DNA of 64,000 nucleotides from Glossina fuscipes (Eukaryota > Arthropoda > Insecta > Diptera > Glossinidae). A program made the translations under genes and the position numbers. Of the stretch, positions 13,054 through 26,400 are shown in pieces. Location: contig NW_023998452.1 of assembly GCF_014805625.2 (NCBI RefSeq), positions 974,308 through 1,038,307 of the forward strand, written 5' to 3'. Each line of letters starts with the position of its first letter. Position 1 is the first letter of the stretch. The notes under the pieces are model-generated. The model did no database searches. It saw only the letters and a program-made list of their open reading frames with translations, and was not told the origin of the DNA.

Positions 13054-14684
13054 AAGATCGACATTACTTAAGGAAACGAAAAAACCACATTTAACGAAAT
13101 GTACAGATCTAAATAGTGCTCAAAACTATTCTCTACCTTTTCTTGTCTTTCTAGCCTAACCTATATTCCCGCGTTATTCACGCCGCTAAAGATATAAAAA
13201 TTATTAAGTAATCTCTAGTTTTTTTGCGAAGAATATAATAATACGTCACGTTGTATTATTAACGATATTTTACTAAATTAAAATATAATTACTTTAAGAA
13301 AATTAAACATCTATATGTATGTATACATATATATATATAAAAATGAGTTAAAATCCTTGTTAATTGAATTAAAATAAAACAAAAAATAAAAAACCAATAA
13401 TAAAATGTCTCAAGCATTTTGTATTAATACTTAACTAAATAAAGTTTCTTCAAAACGTCGTCGAGCTACAGTCCTAAATAATGAAGGAGAAATCTAACCA
13501 AATATCATTGTAAAATTTTATTTTATTGTCTTGAATATACTGAACAAATCTTATTGGGAAGATCTCATCGCAATTAATGTAAAGATTTTTCTCATTTCTT
13601 CTCTTTTACAGTTGCGAGTGGATTCACTTTCAAAGGAAAACAATTCAATGTTAAATAATTAAAAATTCGAAAATATCTCCGTCCGTATTAACACATCAAT
13701 TACAGCTTGTCTGTCCGTCTATCCGTCGCTATGTCAGTCAGTATTTTCGTCCTCAATCGAGACTCAATTTTTTAAGATATTTAGAGGAAAATTGCTACAA
13801 TGACGTATTTTAGCGCAAGCATGAACGCTTTCGAATATGAATAAGGTCGGATTACTTTTGCAACCACCCCCAACATGATGTTTTTTTCTTGAAAAAGTCA
13901 TTGGTCATTAGTATACCATATGATCGTTTTTACAGAAAATAAGCCTTAATATAACAATAAATAAGAAAATTAAGTTCGTTTACGACCGAACCTTTTGTAC
14001 ACATCGCCGTTATCCTCTAAAAAGTTGAAAAAAAGGAAAAATATAAATTTGCGTATTCCAAAGTATTGGGTGCTCGTTGCTGCTTACGATACTTTGTGGA
14101 AATTTGTAGCGTGTGCAGATTGTAGTTTATGACTAGAGAGCGAAAGACACGGAAAGCAAAACTGTTCTCAGTTTTGATTGTGCAGACGTATCGGCGTTGC
14201 AGGTGTGTTCTTCCACTTGTTTGCGCCATTTTCGAACTCTTTTCCAAATTGACAGACAAATGACATGTTTAGATGCATTCTCAAGCTAAAACTGGCCAAG
14301 AGTTTATATATCATAGGGGCTTTTTGAAGCTTGTTTCTATAAGTTTCTATAAGAACTTTGAAAAAAAATTAAATTATGATACACTAGAAAATTGAGAAAG
14401 CGTAGCTGATTTCTTCTATTTTTTTATAAACGTACTACCGCATCACCCATAGAACATGCGTTCAAATTTTTGCACATTTATTTGCTATAGTCTCTGAGGA
14501 ATAGACGAAGGAGAAACTTCTCATTCATTTTGAAAAGCAGAGGCGTTTTCAGTTTAAGTGCTGCTGTGGTCGTGTCCTTCGACCGATTTGGCCCATTATC
14601 AATACTAGCCTACGTACGAGAACTTGCAACGTTTCTGCCAAATTCGAAGCCAATAGCTCCATTCTTGCGACCAAGAGAATGTAT

Positions 14685-14830
14685 ACAGCAGACATTACAC
14701 AGACGGACAGACGAACATGATTAAATCGATTTAGAATTTGATGCTGATCATGAATACATATATATACTTTATTCTGCGCGATGCAAACGCTTTGACGAAA
14801 TGAATATACCCCTCTTCCTTGGTGTATAAA
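14685..14830 (+). repeat. Dispersed repeat copy with GACGGACAGAC core and ATATACTTT tail
   Basis: The order ACAGACGGACAGACGAACATG, ATCGATTTAGAATTTGATGCTGATC, then AATACATATATATACTTTAT and a GTGTATAAA end resembles a short interspersed repeat widespread in higher flies. I recognise the pattern but not a definite family name. Confidence 0.45.
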
Positions 14831-17129
14831 AAGGAAATGATAAGTTCGGCAGGCTACATACATATATATATGATTTCGAAATAAATGAATTTAGAACAAA
14901 TGCAAAAATTTGTATGTAAAGTTTTGTTTCATTTCAAATATTATTTAATAGAAATTAAAATATTACTACATTTCCAAAATGTTTGCATACAGCCTTAAGG
15001 TATGCTTCCAATTGAACTTTAGTTAACTACAATATCGAACTGCCATTACTTATGCAATTTATTTTGATACAAATTGTAATCAGTTATCAAAATGAACCGG
15101 TAACCCTTCAATAAAGCGGGCTTTGTTTTTGTTAAAATTAATACCTCTCCGGCAGTGCAAAGGGATTTATATAAGGCACGCAGCAAATAACTAAGGAATT
15201 TATTTATTTTGATATTCATCAGTCTGTCTACTGTAAGAATTTTGAATTTTACTAAAAGTTCGCTAGACGACGAGGATGTAACTTTGTGAAAGGTAACATT
15301 GAGTATGATTTGAGTCAGGAATACTTACAGAGCTTTTACGAACTTAACACCTAAAATTTGGAAAAAAATTCGATCCTACGTCTTCTAGATTATTACAAGT
15401 ATATACTATTATTATCTCGTGATATAACTACACTGCACTAAACTACGCTGTCTACTATATATAGGGAGATGGCGTGTAAGGATGAAAAGCGGTAATTGTG
15501 AAAAGAAATGGGCAATATTTGTATACGTTCGACTTCAAAGTGGCAACATATGGAATGGTGAGAAAGTTCATTGCTGGTAAGCTGTTTCAAAGACAAAAGA
15601 CCCGTCACGATTGTGTATCATGTGCTATGCAGGTGTCTCTAGCACGAGTGGATGCGAACGCTGAGGAAGCCGAGCATTATTGTTACAATGTATTATTTTA
15701 AGTTTCCGCGTCAGCTTCTAAATCAATCAGAAACTATTTGTATGTACGGTAACCTGTCAATCAATTGTTCAGATATTTTTATAAAATTTGTTTCACTACC
15801 ATAACCCAAAGGCGAATTTCAAATTTTACCATTTTTACGACCGTTTTGAATATAACGTCTTAATACTTTTCGACACGAAATCAGCAAGAAATAGTAGAAA
15901 ACGGCATAATTTTTGAAGTCTTTCCCCATATAAACAATCCGATAAAAGAGCTCTATATGAAAGCAAGGTCTGCCTTTTATTATTTTGTGAGCAATATTGA
16001 TCCAAAATAATGATTTGACGCTTAAGTAGCCAATGTAGACAATGTATTGTGCGAGTTTCACTCTGCTGTAACGTTTTTCATAGATTACAACGTTTATGCA
16101 ACATCGTAGTAAAAAGGAATTGGGTCAAACGTTATTACGTTCCACCATGTATAGAATCTAATTTAAATAAAGCCTTTGCATAAAAAAACCGCTTTCACCG
16201 CAAACGCCGCTTTCACATAGGAATTTGCTATTTTAGGTTTGGGTCTACTTTTGAAAAATAAGCCGTTATATGGTAATAAGATATGATTCTAGGTACTTTG
16301 TGAGGACAATCGCTGAAGAAGAATAATACAGTTTGAACATAAAAACTAACTTTACGAAATTTGGATGAAATCGGTTTACTTACGGACGGCTAGGAAGACC
16401 GGATTTGCACGATAACAACATGCGATTTTTACTATTTTATGGGGGAAAGATGTGAAGTAATTTACTAAGCGAGGTGAAGTAGAGTATCTTATGATTAAAT
16501 ATTATACACGGGACAGTTTTTATTTGTTTTTAGTCTAGAAGAATGCCCGCATTTTTGTTTCGATGTTAGTAGGCAGTCGCTGCTGTTGTTGCTAGCTGAA
16601 GTAGTAGCTGCCGATTAATGCGAATAATTACGATCACAATGAAATTTATGTACGATATCAAGAAAGTGATAATGCCAAAGACTACAAGCCACTACGACGA
16701 AATGGTTTACTGAAAGGGTTTACCTGACCAAATAACAGGAAGCTGTTTTTAAGCTTTAAGTCTATATTCGGCTAGTACGGCTGTACGGAGATAAAATTTA
16801 CTATTTCTAAATACTAAATCGAAAATGACGAACCGTTGCCATAACAGCAGACTGAGAATATGTAACTGATTGAAATCTTTTTTGGCAATGCGTGTAAAAG
16901 GTTAAGACAACTGATGTGCGTGGCAGTAAATTTGAAAAATAGGTACAGCGGCCAGTGCTGAACACATTATGCAAAATGCTAAACTTTGTTAAGTTTTCAA
17001 GCAGTTGAAGTATGGATGAGTTACACCCTAAAAGCCTTTTACTATAACTCCGATAGTATAGTATAGGTAGGTATATTATTTCTTGGAAAGGAAGTGAAAG
17101 TTCAGAATTATCTTGTGAAACGACTTCTG

Positions 17130-17300
17130 AATCGTTTTAATCTTGTCGGTCCGTCTGTCCGTTTTGGATTCTTGTGTTCAACATACAGGTCGCAATTTTT
17201 ACCATATTTTGATGAAATCTAAAACAATGCCATGTTTTGGCACACGGATGAAAGCAACTGGAAATGGTTCCAAACAGTCCACTTACACAAATCTTGTTAT
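17130..17300 (+). repeat. Dispersed repeat, 'head' module copy
   Basis: Contains CTTGTCGGTCCGTCTGTCCG, then TTCTTGTGTTC, CAGGTCGCAATTTTTACCATA, TTTGATGAAATCTAAAAC and ATGTTTTGGC. The same ordered words occur at about 30920-31025 and, more weakly, at 4120 and 21115. Confidence 0.5.
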
Positions 17301-19259
17301 ATGAAAATATATGTAGGTGCAAGGTATTTTATGAGAAATCGCGACCTATTATAGTTGTTTCTACTTGTTTAATTATATTTTTTATACTTTAATAGGAAGA
17401 CTTAAAATAAATTTGGAATTTTAAAATGAATAAATGAAGTAAATATCATTTATTTATCATTTATTTACTTGTTGTTAAAACCAATTGTTTGCTTCTACAG
17501 CATAACGAAGAGTTTAAAAGGATTTATTTTCCTTTACAACTAAGAACTGAAATAATAAAAATGTTGTTGTATATGCAATATTAGCAAGGTTAGAGAAACA
17601 TATATAAAAATAAAACGTTAAAAAAATTAAAAAAGGGTTTAATTTTAGTTAAATATAATATAAATCGATTTAAGCAACACTTTTCCCGACAAATCATTTC
17701 ATTGATATCTTTGAAATTCGTTCGACTTTAACTTAAATGACCCGTTCTTCAAAGGTTACCTGTTATACCATACATATATGTATATTTCAATATACGTATA
17801 CATATAAATATGTGTTGTAACTGAATCATTTAGTTATTTACTGATATTTCAATAATTTCCTATGTTTCCTGAACGTTTTACACTCTCTATTTAATCGAAA
17901 ACACTGCTCGCATTTCTAGCACATGCGGTTAGGCGACAGATGTGCGTACGCAGAAAAAGTACTAATCATCGTTTAAGTAAATATAAATATTGTTATGAAT
18001 GAATAATAAATTGTGACATTTGCTTGTGTGTAAAAACGAAAAAATAAATATCTATATATAAATTTATAAATTCTTATTCAATTACCTTAAGCATAGAGAC
18101 AATGGAAGAATTGAAAAGAAAACTGAGGAAATTTTTCAATTTTACTAAAATTATGCAAATGAATAAACACTCGAAAAAGCACTTGATTTAAGTAATTTAA
18201 TAAAAAAAATACAAATTCTATACACGTAATAAACCATAAAGTAATAATTTGATAAACTTTTCAAAACCATATTACCATTGGAATTATTTAAGTTTCCTTA
18301 TGAACACAACAATTTGTGTGTTGTACCAAATTACCAAATTTTTCTTAAAAAACATTTACAACATTTGAAATTAATTGAAGGCGATGAAAATCAGATGCAA
18401 GTTAAGGGTCAACGCCCCTGGGTCTACCAGCCCAGAAGGAAATCGATATTTTGAACAGCCTTACCTAGGGTGGATAGAAAGCTAAGGGAATAATAATATT
18501 CAAGGGCTTTATTAAGCACATATTTACATAGTGAGAAAAAAAAACTACATTTGGAATATGCTAAAAAATGGCAATCGACCCTGCGGCTCTTAGGTTAACT
18601 TGCGCTTATTTGAACCTGAAAAAAGTAAAAACATTATAATCGGGCAAGTTCAACTTTTAGATAACCTAAACCACTTCACCTAGTGCAGTTATAACAAAAA
18701 TTATGAATTATTTCCATGAAAAGACAAGCTTTTCATGAGCGCCAGCATGTTAGAGGATGCCAGATGACGCGATCGAACTTTTGCAAATTTTTATTACTTT
18801 TCACTTCTCCTCATAATAAGGTAGGGATTAAACTTTCTCTCTAAGCAAGAGTTTGCTTTCCATGATAACCCCTTGCAATCTAAAAAATAGACTTGTATAA
18901 TCCGAATCTACTATTGTTAATCATTTTACTATATTCCTGCTATGAACCAATTTTCATCATAAAATATTAAAAGCTAAACATTTTTTTAAAGGACCTACTA
19001 TGAGAAATCTTGTATGCAGTGGGGTCCAAAGAATAGATCCATTCGACTTATGTTTGGTCCACTTTATTTTCATGTCAAACTGTTATGATGAACAAATTTT
19101 CTGCATAAAACATTAACAATTAAGGCTTTTTCGTTAGACGTGATATCCAAAAAATAGATCTGCGTTGTCCAAATCCGGTAGGATTTACTATTCTGAACTA
19201 ATTTTCAACAGGGGTTATCCATAATTATACTTTTTTATTTTATAAAGACTCAGGTTTCC

Positions 19260-19630
19260 TAAGAAAGGGGATATGTGAGTGGGTGAAAAGAATTGCCCCT
19301 GCCGAACCAAATTTTGCGACTTGGAATGTCAAAGTACTATTACTCAATAATTTTTGTTGCGAAATTTTTTAAATTGCGACGAAAAGTCGTTATATTGTCC
19401 CTGGTTGGAAAAGTAGACCGATCCGAACAATTTTCAATAGCATACGTCTTTGGGTCAAAGCGTGCCAGGGTGCCAAATTTCATCAAAACATTTCAAAAAG
19501 TGTGAACTGTAGGTTTGCCAGATATTAGACGAACATACAGAGAGACAAGCTCAGATCGGTATAATAAAAGATGGATCTACCTTAAGCCCTTCTGGGCCAT
19601 GCATTCGTCCGCAAACGAATGAAAAATCAT
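19260..19630 (+). repeat. Dispersed repeat, body and tail module copy
   Basis: Contains AAGTAGACCGATCCGAACAA, TTTTCAATAGCATACGTCTT, TTCATCAAAACATTTC, and the tail GGATCTACCTTAAGCCCTTC followed by TGCATTCGTCCGCAAACG. The same order of words appears at about 27290-27480, 31390-31640, 32400-32600 and 57720-57960, so the copies share ancestry. Confidence 0.55.
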
Positions 19631-20464
19631 TTAATACATCTACAGCCAAAGATTCACGGTGGCTTTTTTCAGGCTTTCTTGAATTAACTTATCGCAAATG
19701 CCACGTAATGGTGTTTCTCCTTAAAATGTTATTTTGCAAAAAGGCCAGTGAAAAGGATGAAAATTACGGGAGTTGTCTTTAGGGCCGTCTTTTCACATCA
19801 TGTTTAAATGGACGCGCATTGAAAGTGTTACAACGTGTTATACACAATTTTTTTTTATCCCCTTTTGATATGACCCCTTTTGATTAAAATGCGACTCAAT
19901 AGAGGACTTACTATTCTTTGTTCGAACGGAACTTCCATTGTTACGAAGACATCCAAATATGGTTTACTTTGGAAATAAGCTTAGCAGATCAACGTTGTTC
20001 TCTCTGCATAGAATGCATATTATTTCTGAAAGATGGTACAAGTGGTGACTAACGGTGGGCAATATTTTGAATAGTAAATGTATAAAAACCATTTTTTTTT
20101 TACAATAAAGCATCCAAAGTGAAGGCAGAAGGCCTTCAGCCTATTAGCTTTTCTTTACAGTTCGTCTTGCGATCTTGCATCAGTCTCAAAAAAAAATGCT
20201 CGGCCATCTCCAGATATTCGTCCTCATTCTCTTTTCTACAAAATATTATGCGAGAGCCTCTTTTGCTGTCCGTGTCAAAGACAGACTGGCACGCCTTACG
20301 CTTGTGTGTCGGAAAAAAACGGCGGGAAAATACATAATTCTACAGTCGAACTCATAACTGACGTCAAAATCTTGATTAAATTCTTAGCCGAATACTTTCG
20401 AGTCATTTCCAGACTCATACCCATTCTCAGAGACCGACTCACATTATTTTGTTTAGGAATACTT

Positions 20465-20665
20465 TTAATACAACATATCGCCTGAGTGGCCGAATAGGCA
20501 AGAATCTCGACTAGCAACTCAATGGTCGTGGGTTCAAATTTCAAGTGTGGTAGACTTTTTAATGAAACCGAAAGCCTTAGATGCTAGTGTTTTAAGACTT
20601 TATTTAGTCTTAGAATTTTTTCTCTGGCTAAATTTGCAATAATAATAATAATAATAATAATAATT
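20465..20665 (+). mobile_element. Probable tRNA-derived SINE (tRNA-Ser/Leu-like head)
   Basis: The head has a pol III A-box-like word (GTGGCCGAATAGG at about 20477) and a B-box-like word (GGGTTCAAATTTC at about 20530). Between them CTCGACTAGCAACTCAATGG resembles a decayed Ser-type anticodon arm, and the layout matches a class II tRNA. About 80 bases of unrelated body follow, ending in a TAA trinucleotide repeat (20637-20664). A tRNA-like head, a body and a simple-repeat tail are the layout of a SINE. It is too degenerate to be a working tRNA gene. No second copy was noticed in this window and no target-site duplication was identified. Confidence 0.45.
20637..20664. repeat. (TAA)n microsatellite
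   Basis: About nine tandem ATA/TAA units forming the tail of the probable SINE. Confidence 0.85.
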
Positions 20666-21089
20666 CAAGACAAACTCTTTCTAAAGACATCTGTCGGGAT
20701 ATTAGTAGCGCGAGGTATCAACAAACAGGACTTTTATAGCTTCCCGACAAGGACTTATTTAACACAAATATTCATCTTGAAAGACTTGGGGAAAACCTGA
20801 AGTTCCAAAGAATTTTTCTTAAGTAATATAATTTCTTAAGTAATATAATGTTTCCAGGCATTCTAAAAAGTTTAAAGCGTCTGTTAAATATTTAAAGTGA
20901 TTTTACTGTTAATTATAGTCAACAGTCTTAAAATCAGCTCGTCGAGTGCGAGAATTCTAGACTAGATTTACTAGTCCGGAAATATTTTCTGTATATATTC
21001 TACACTGGTGAGAGTATATTACGTTTGTGAACATATCTGCAACATAAAGATGGCATCGAGACACTTCACTTCACTTTATTTTGGACCAG

Positions 21090-21260
21090 TCGACTATTGA
21101 TTGAAGCTCGTCGGTCCCTCTGTCCACCTTATGTCTGTCCGTGTATACCTTCTGCATTCTAATTAGAGACCGCAATTTTCGACATATTGCCATGAATACT
21201 GACAACTTTGTTGGTCCTAGAAAGAATACTATTGCGTATGGATTAAAACGGACTATTTTT
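21090..21260 (+). repeat. Dispersed repeat, 'head' module copy
   Basis: Contains CGTCGGTCCCTCTGTCC, TGTCTGTCCGTG, a TTCTGCATTC word and GAGACCGCAATTTTCGACATA followed by a CATGAATAC word, in the same order as the copies near 4120, 17138 and 30920. Confidence 0.4.
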
Positions 21261-22697
21261 ACTCATTTTGCAAAAATCGTACTTATCAGAAAAAAATTTT
21301 TCGTTTTTAATTATTCTCGACAAAAATTGATGAAATTTAACGCTTGGGCAAATTAAATAAATGTGGAAATTTTGAATTCAATAGGACCCATTTTGGAACA
21401 CCGTTCCATGTAAACGTTTTTAGAACCTTTTTTGATGCCTTTATATGGCATCAAGTTTCACATTTTTAACATTTCATGATTAAGGCAAGAAGTATATATG
21501 ATATATTTTACCGTAGTAACTTTAGACTACGCAAACCTACTTTTCGGACCGTCTGGCCATGGAAGGACGTGCATAAAAGCAAGGTTTCATATGGGAACAA
21601 AATGTAACCAACGTAAGCGAATAAAATAAATTTACCAGATTTCATCGGTTCATATTTTGAAACCAATAACTTAGATATGTTCTTATGAAAAATAAATCTT
21701 GACATCATTTTTGATATTTTTTGACCAACATAGGCGAACAATGGGACAAGCTGGCGTAGGGTGGCTATTTGTTAATGTTACCCACCTACAACGTTTTAAC
21801 TTATTGCTAATCTTACATTAATGTCGTCGTGAACAGTTCAAAGGTCGCTGGCGGATTTCTTAACCATTCGGTCTTTCAAGCAAATCAACAGCGGATACAA
21901 TGAAGGTCTGAAGGTTTGTGGTGAAAAATTTCAGTTGTTTGATATCATTAGCAAAACTATTTCAATTGCAATACTTTTTCCTTCTCTTATCTTTTATTAA
22001 GAAATTTTTACGGCTGCACTTTAAGTTTTAAGTTATCGGTAAAAAAGACTTGAAAACTCGAAAAAAAAACTCCAGTAAAAATTTAAAAATATATTAAAAC
22101 TTATTAAAAAACCAATTTTTTACAATTTGTATAACATTTGAAAACAAAAAAAAAAAAAAGACGAAAACTGAGACACACATACACACACATACCCAAAAAT
22201 TACGACACAAAATCATTGTTATACCAGCCAGCCAGCATATTAGAAAATAGATTAATAATAGAGAGAGACATTTTTTTTTTTGCATATGCAAGTACTTAGA
22301 CAGCCCTTTACGTTACCAGAGACTTATCAGTTCATGAATAATTAAAATAAATGAAAAATAAACGAAAAACTGTTCGTAAGAGTATAAATTTTGCACTTAA
22401 ATGTAATATTGCGAAGAAAAATAAAAACAAAAATAAATAAAACATTAATTGTTTACTAAACTGAATGAATAAGCGCGAGAGACCTGATGATTATTCGTTT
22501 AACACTTCAAGAATCGATTCAGTTTGAAAGCAAACGCGTTTAAGGCAGCAGCAAATTATTGTAATAATCAATATATATATATGTATATATATAAATATAT
22601 ATAAATATAAAAACAAAAAATTAAAATAATTACAATTATAAAAATAATTATTAATTAATCATTTAAAAGGGAAAATCATATATAACGTGTTAAAAAA

Positions 22698-23037
22698 ATG
22701 TTAACGAATCAATGGAAATTTATTCTGATATTCAATTACGTAATTGTTGGTACACTTTGTCAAGATATGCCGCCGCCTTTCTTGGAGGACAATTCAACTA
22801 CAACTACAACTTCAAGAACATCTACAGATAGGCCGTCCTTTTCCAGTCCTTATAGGCCTATGAGCACAAGCACCAGCACCAGCACTAGCACTACTGCGAG
22901 TACTAGCCCCACTACAACGACCACCACTACAGAGAGACCGCCAGCTATCACTACCACCACTACAGCAAGGATAACGACAGTAACATCGCGACCGACCACC
23001 TCTACCACAACCACAACGACGACAACGGAGAAACCAC

Positions 23038-23084
<47 letters not shown>

Positions 23085-23478
23085 GCTAACAGACCTGTCG
23101 TTACTCCGCCCAGCACTGCAACGGAAGGACCTCCGAACAATCCCTCATTTCAACCTTTTGATGCCGATCAACGTAATTGTTATTTTAAACGCCAATACGA
23201 TTATCGCAAATTGCAATGGAACTGCTATGGTATGCATATGCCATCGTGTCTTTTAAAATGTTTTAATGATCAATTCACATTTGCTTATAATAAATAAATA
23301 ATTTTCTCTTTTTTTTCTTAATAATTATTTAGGTTATAGATTTTTTTATCCTATTCAGTGTTATCGCTGCTGCTACTATGGTTATCAAACATTTGCTGCC
23401 TGCGAAAATGTCCATGAATTTTATTGTCATAAGAATATTAAAATTAATCAATATAACATTAATCGTAATTATAATTAA
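22698..23478 (+). CDS. Secreted Thr-rich mucin-like protein with Cys-rich C-terminus
   Basis: The preferred model has exons 22698-23229 and 23333-23478 (225 residues, phase-1 junction, donor ATG/GTATGC, acceptor ATTTAG). The product starts with a hydrophobic signal peptide (about residues 1-22, ending TLCQ). About residues 30-150 are almost pure Thr/Pro/Ser, typical of an O-glycosylated mucin stalk, with a perfect ACT run coding for Thr at about 23040-23084. After it comes a short Cys/Tyr-rich domain (NCYFKRQYDYRK, then CYRCCYYGYQTF and a final HEFYCHKN). A role in a secreted or cuticle/gut extracellular layer is inferred from composition only; I do not recognise an orthologue. If the intron is retained, translation ends at 23297 with a different Cys-containing tail (MPSCLLKC...). 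A second phase-1 donor exists at 23260. Which form is used cannot be settled from sequence. Confidence 0.75.
23040..23084. repeat. (ACT)n microsatellite inside the mucin-like coding sequence
   Basis: In-frame trinucleotide ACT repeats encode a polythreonine stretch. Length variation would change the stalk without a frameshift. The long Val-rich minus-strand frame at 22850-23140 is only its complement. Confidence 0.85.
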
Positions 23479-26400
23479 TAATAATTTTTTGATTAAAAAA
23501 AAAAAAATTTCACTTCGACTGATAACAGCTTTTTTATAAGGAAATTCTTTAGTTTATATATATATGTATACAGTTATAAATGCATCATGTATGTGTAAAT
23601 ATATTATATAGATGGATTTCCGAAAAGTAAAGATTAAAAAATTGCCATTGATTATCGATTAATAAATATATATACATATATGTATGTGTATATAGTACAC
23701 GTATAAATGCAAAATTCTCTTCTTTTGAATGTATTTAAAAAATAAATTTTTTGATTCACAAACAATGCTGGGTTTTTTTTTTTATTTTTACACTCACAAC
23801 CGAGCATACTCGTTTCGTCGTAAACTAAAGCAATACCCAAAAGGAAGTTTAAGAGACCCCACAAAGCACATATTCTTGATCGACGTAAAATTCTGAATCG
23901 GTCTAGCTATGTCTGTCCGCCTGCGTGTCTGTATGGTGTATGTTGTTGACAGTCTCCTGGTGGAAAGTATTTTTGATCAACTTAAAATTTTAAATCGATC
24001 TGGTAATGTCTGTCCGTCTGAGTAATGTGTGTGCGATTGTGTATTATTAACACACTCCCCTGCTTATAAATGTGAAGATATCTACTTTAAACTTTAGCAA
24101 ATGCATTAGAAGTTCTTGCATATAGGTTGGTATTGAAAATGGGCCAAATTGGTTAGGGCGCATGCCCACAGTAAAGCAAAAACTGAAAGCGACTCTTTTT
24201 TGCTCGTTACTCATGAGTTATAAGAGATAGGAAGACGGCGAAAATTTAGGCTCAAAACCGGCTAAGCCCACGCAAAATTGTATTATTACTCGTAAGATAA
24301 ACAAGACGGGATGCGAGGAAATGGAGAGATTACAAAATACGGCTGGCGGTATAGAAGATTCGGTGCCAGCCAAATACAACTTTCTTATTCGTGTTTTTTT
24401 GTTTAACACGAGTTTCGTCATCTGTTATATAGACGACATCACTAGCAGCAAAGAACTTAGTTTGTGGCAGACTATGCGGTTTACCAATCAATCAATATTA
24501 TGCAATCAATGACACCAAAGTAAGGAATAGAAATATACGGAATACAAGGCTTGTGCGTAATATTTTGACAAAGAATGCAAATAAGTTTTCGTTGACTCCA
24601 TTCAACGTATAGTTCACTGATACCCACAACTTCTTCCCATGTTTTACAGGCAGTGTGAACTGCATGCGAAACACGTTGACAGCACGACTTTTGGCGGTAC
24701 TCATGGAAGCCGCCATTTTTTGACTATTTTCCCTAAGAATAGAACCCTTGTTCGCCCAAGCAATAAGACTTCGATCGCAACCACTACTAACTAAAAGCAG
24801 TAATATCTGGTGAATGCCCGCCGAAAAGCACAACACATTCCAGTTCAGTGTTATCAGCCTTTCGAAGGGAAGCTTTTGATGAACAATCGCTATCTCCTAC
24901 CTTTTCCCACATTGCCCTCATTTTTCGGTTCGCTTATCTGAATTAGTACAGCAAGCTTTCCTTGCCAAGGTTTTCGTCCGACTAGAGCAATTTGTCGCAC
25001 ACTGTTCCCACCTCATCTCGCCAAATGGAGTCGCTAGACATATTGAGCTTGGAATACCATAAAGCAGTCATCATAAAGTAACAGATGACTTGTATTGTTG
25101 TAGTGTAGCAACACTTTCCTTCCTATTCACCAACACAAGTACAAGGCCGGTGTTTTTGAGGCATAGAGTTCGACCTCTAGCAAGCTATACTGTGTACACT
25201 TTAGTGGGGTGAATCACGCTGTCAATCAACGCTTAACGACAGTACTTTTAAATGTGGGCATTGTAATTCTATTCAGCAATCTACAGTCCACAGGCGACAT
25301 TCACTTGGCAAACAACGGGACAGTGTCTTAATATTATTAATAATAATAATATTAATATTATCCCCTGCAAGGCATTAGTGCTCCAAGAGGTCCTACACCA
25401 ACAATCGCTTTTAAAAAAAATTAATTTTTCTTTCATTTACGCTCGGAAACAGCGCCCAGAAATAAGATAGTGGGCGTTGACTCCAGGCAACTCAACTATG
25501 GCAATATGTAAGACTTAAGGGTACATGTTGATTATAAAGAAATCTTGACAACGTAGACAGCACGCTCCACAAATTTAGGAATGGGGAAACGATCAATGCA
25601 TTGACTTGTAAGAAGAAATGGCTCTACCCTCATGATTTTGCAATGCGACAAAAAGGTACAATAGCTTGACTGGGGATATTCGTTTCACAAGCACCCCAGG
25701 TAATTACAACAAAACATTTCTCTAGAACAACATTTTTTGAGAACAAAACAATTACTAGTTTTGTTAACAAAAGAGAGAATTACACTGAAAGCTTAGGGGC
25801 AAATGTTTTCAATGAAACTAACTGGAAAATTATTTCAAGGATAGGATAAATAGACGGGAAATTGCGGAAAAATTTAGACAGAATTTATATATATTTAAAC
25901 ATATTGAACTTAAGGCGTGTTGTTCTAGAGCATAAGGGGTAACCCAATTAGGTAATGTATGTTTGTAAAATCTAGATATGGTTTCCATTGTCTAGTCCTT
26001 TTATAAGTACTTCGGAAAATTTTAGTGTAGCGCTTAATACTAATAACATATGCTTTCGAATTATTTTTATGAACCTTGAATATCTATGTAATGTGAAATA
26101 TTGAATATTAAATAAATTATATACAAATGATTCATTATTATACAATTAAATATTTTCACAATTAACATTATATATAACTTTAAGGTTAAATGAAAATAAA
26201 AAAAATTTATCTAAATTTTTAACATTTTTATTCTCACTTTCAGGCTCTTTAACTGGTTTTCCTTCAGAAACAATAAATTTCAATTAACAACGTCCGAAAC
26301 ATTAAACATAATTCAACCATTTGTTTGGGGGTAGAGAAAATGTTTAATCCAAGCGACAGCAGTAACACCTTGTGTTTGACACTTGCTGAATGATGTCTCG

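Larger units (their letters stand above)
13054..22697. other. Gene-poor, repeat-rich interval between Drip and the mucin-like gene
   Basis: No protein family, conserved splice structure or RNA gene was recognised. The interval starts with the Drip 3' UTR (AATAAA at 13373) and then contains dispersed repeat copies (about 14685-14830, 17130-17300, 19260-19630, 21090-21260) and a probable tRNA-derived SINE (20465-20665). Short open frames here have no sensible codon use or homology that I can see. Confidence 0.6.

Noticed and set aside
14549..14863. 104-residue minus-strand frame
   Set aside because: It overlaps a dispersed repeat copy with GACGGACAGAC words; composition explains the open frame.
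22850..23140. Minus-strand Val-rich frame opposite the mucin-like gene
   Set aside because: It is the reverse complement of Thr (ACN) codons, which always gives polyvaline; it has no independent evidence.
24498..24836. 112-residue minus-strand frame
   Set aside because: No recognisable domain, no splice continuation, and embedded in a repeat-rich desert; could be a transposon relic but I cannot support a family.
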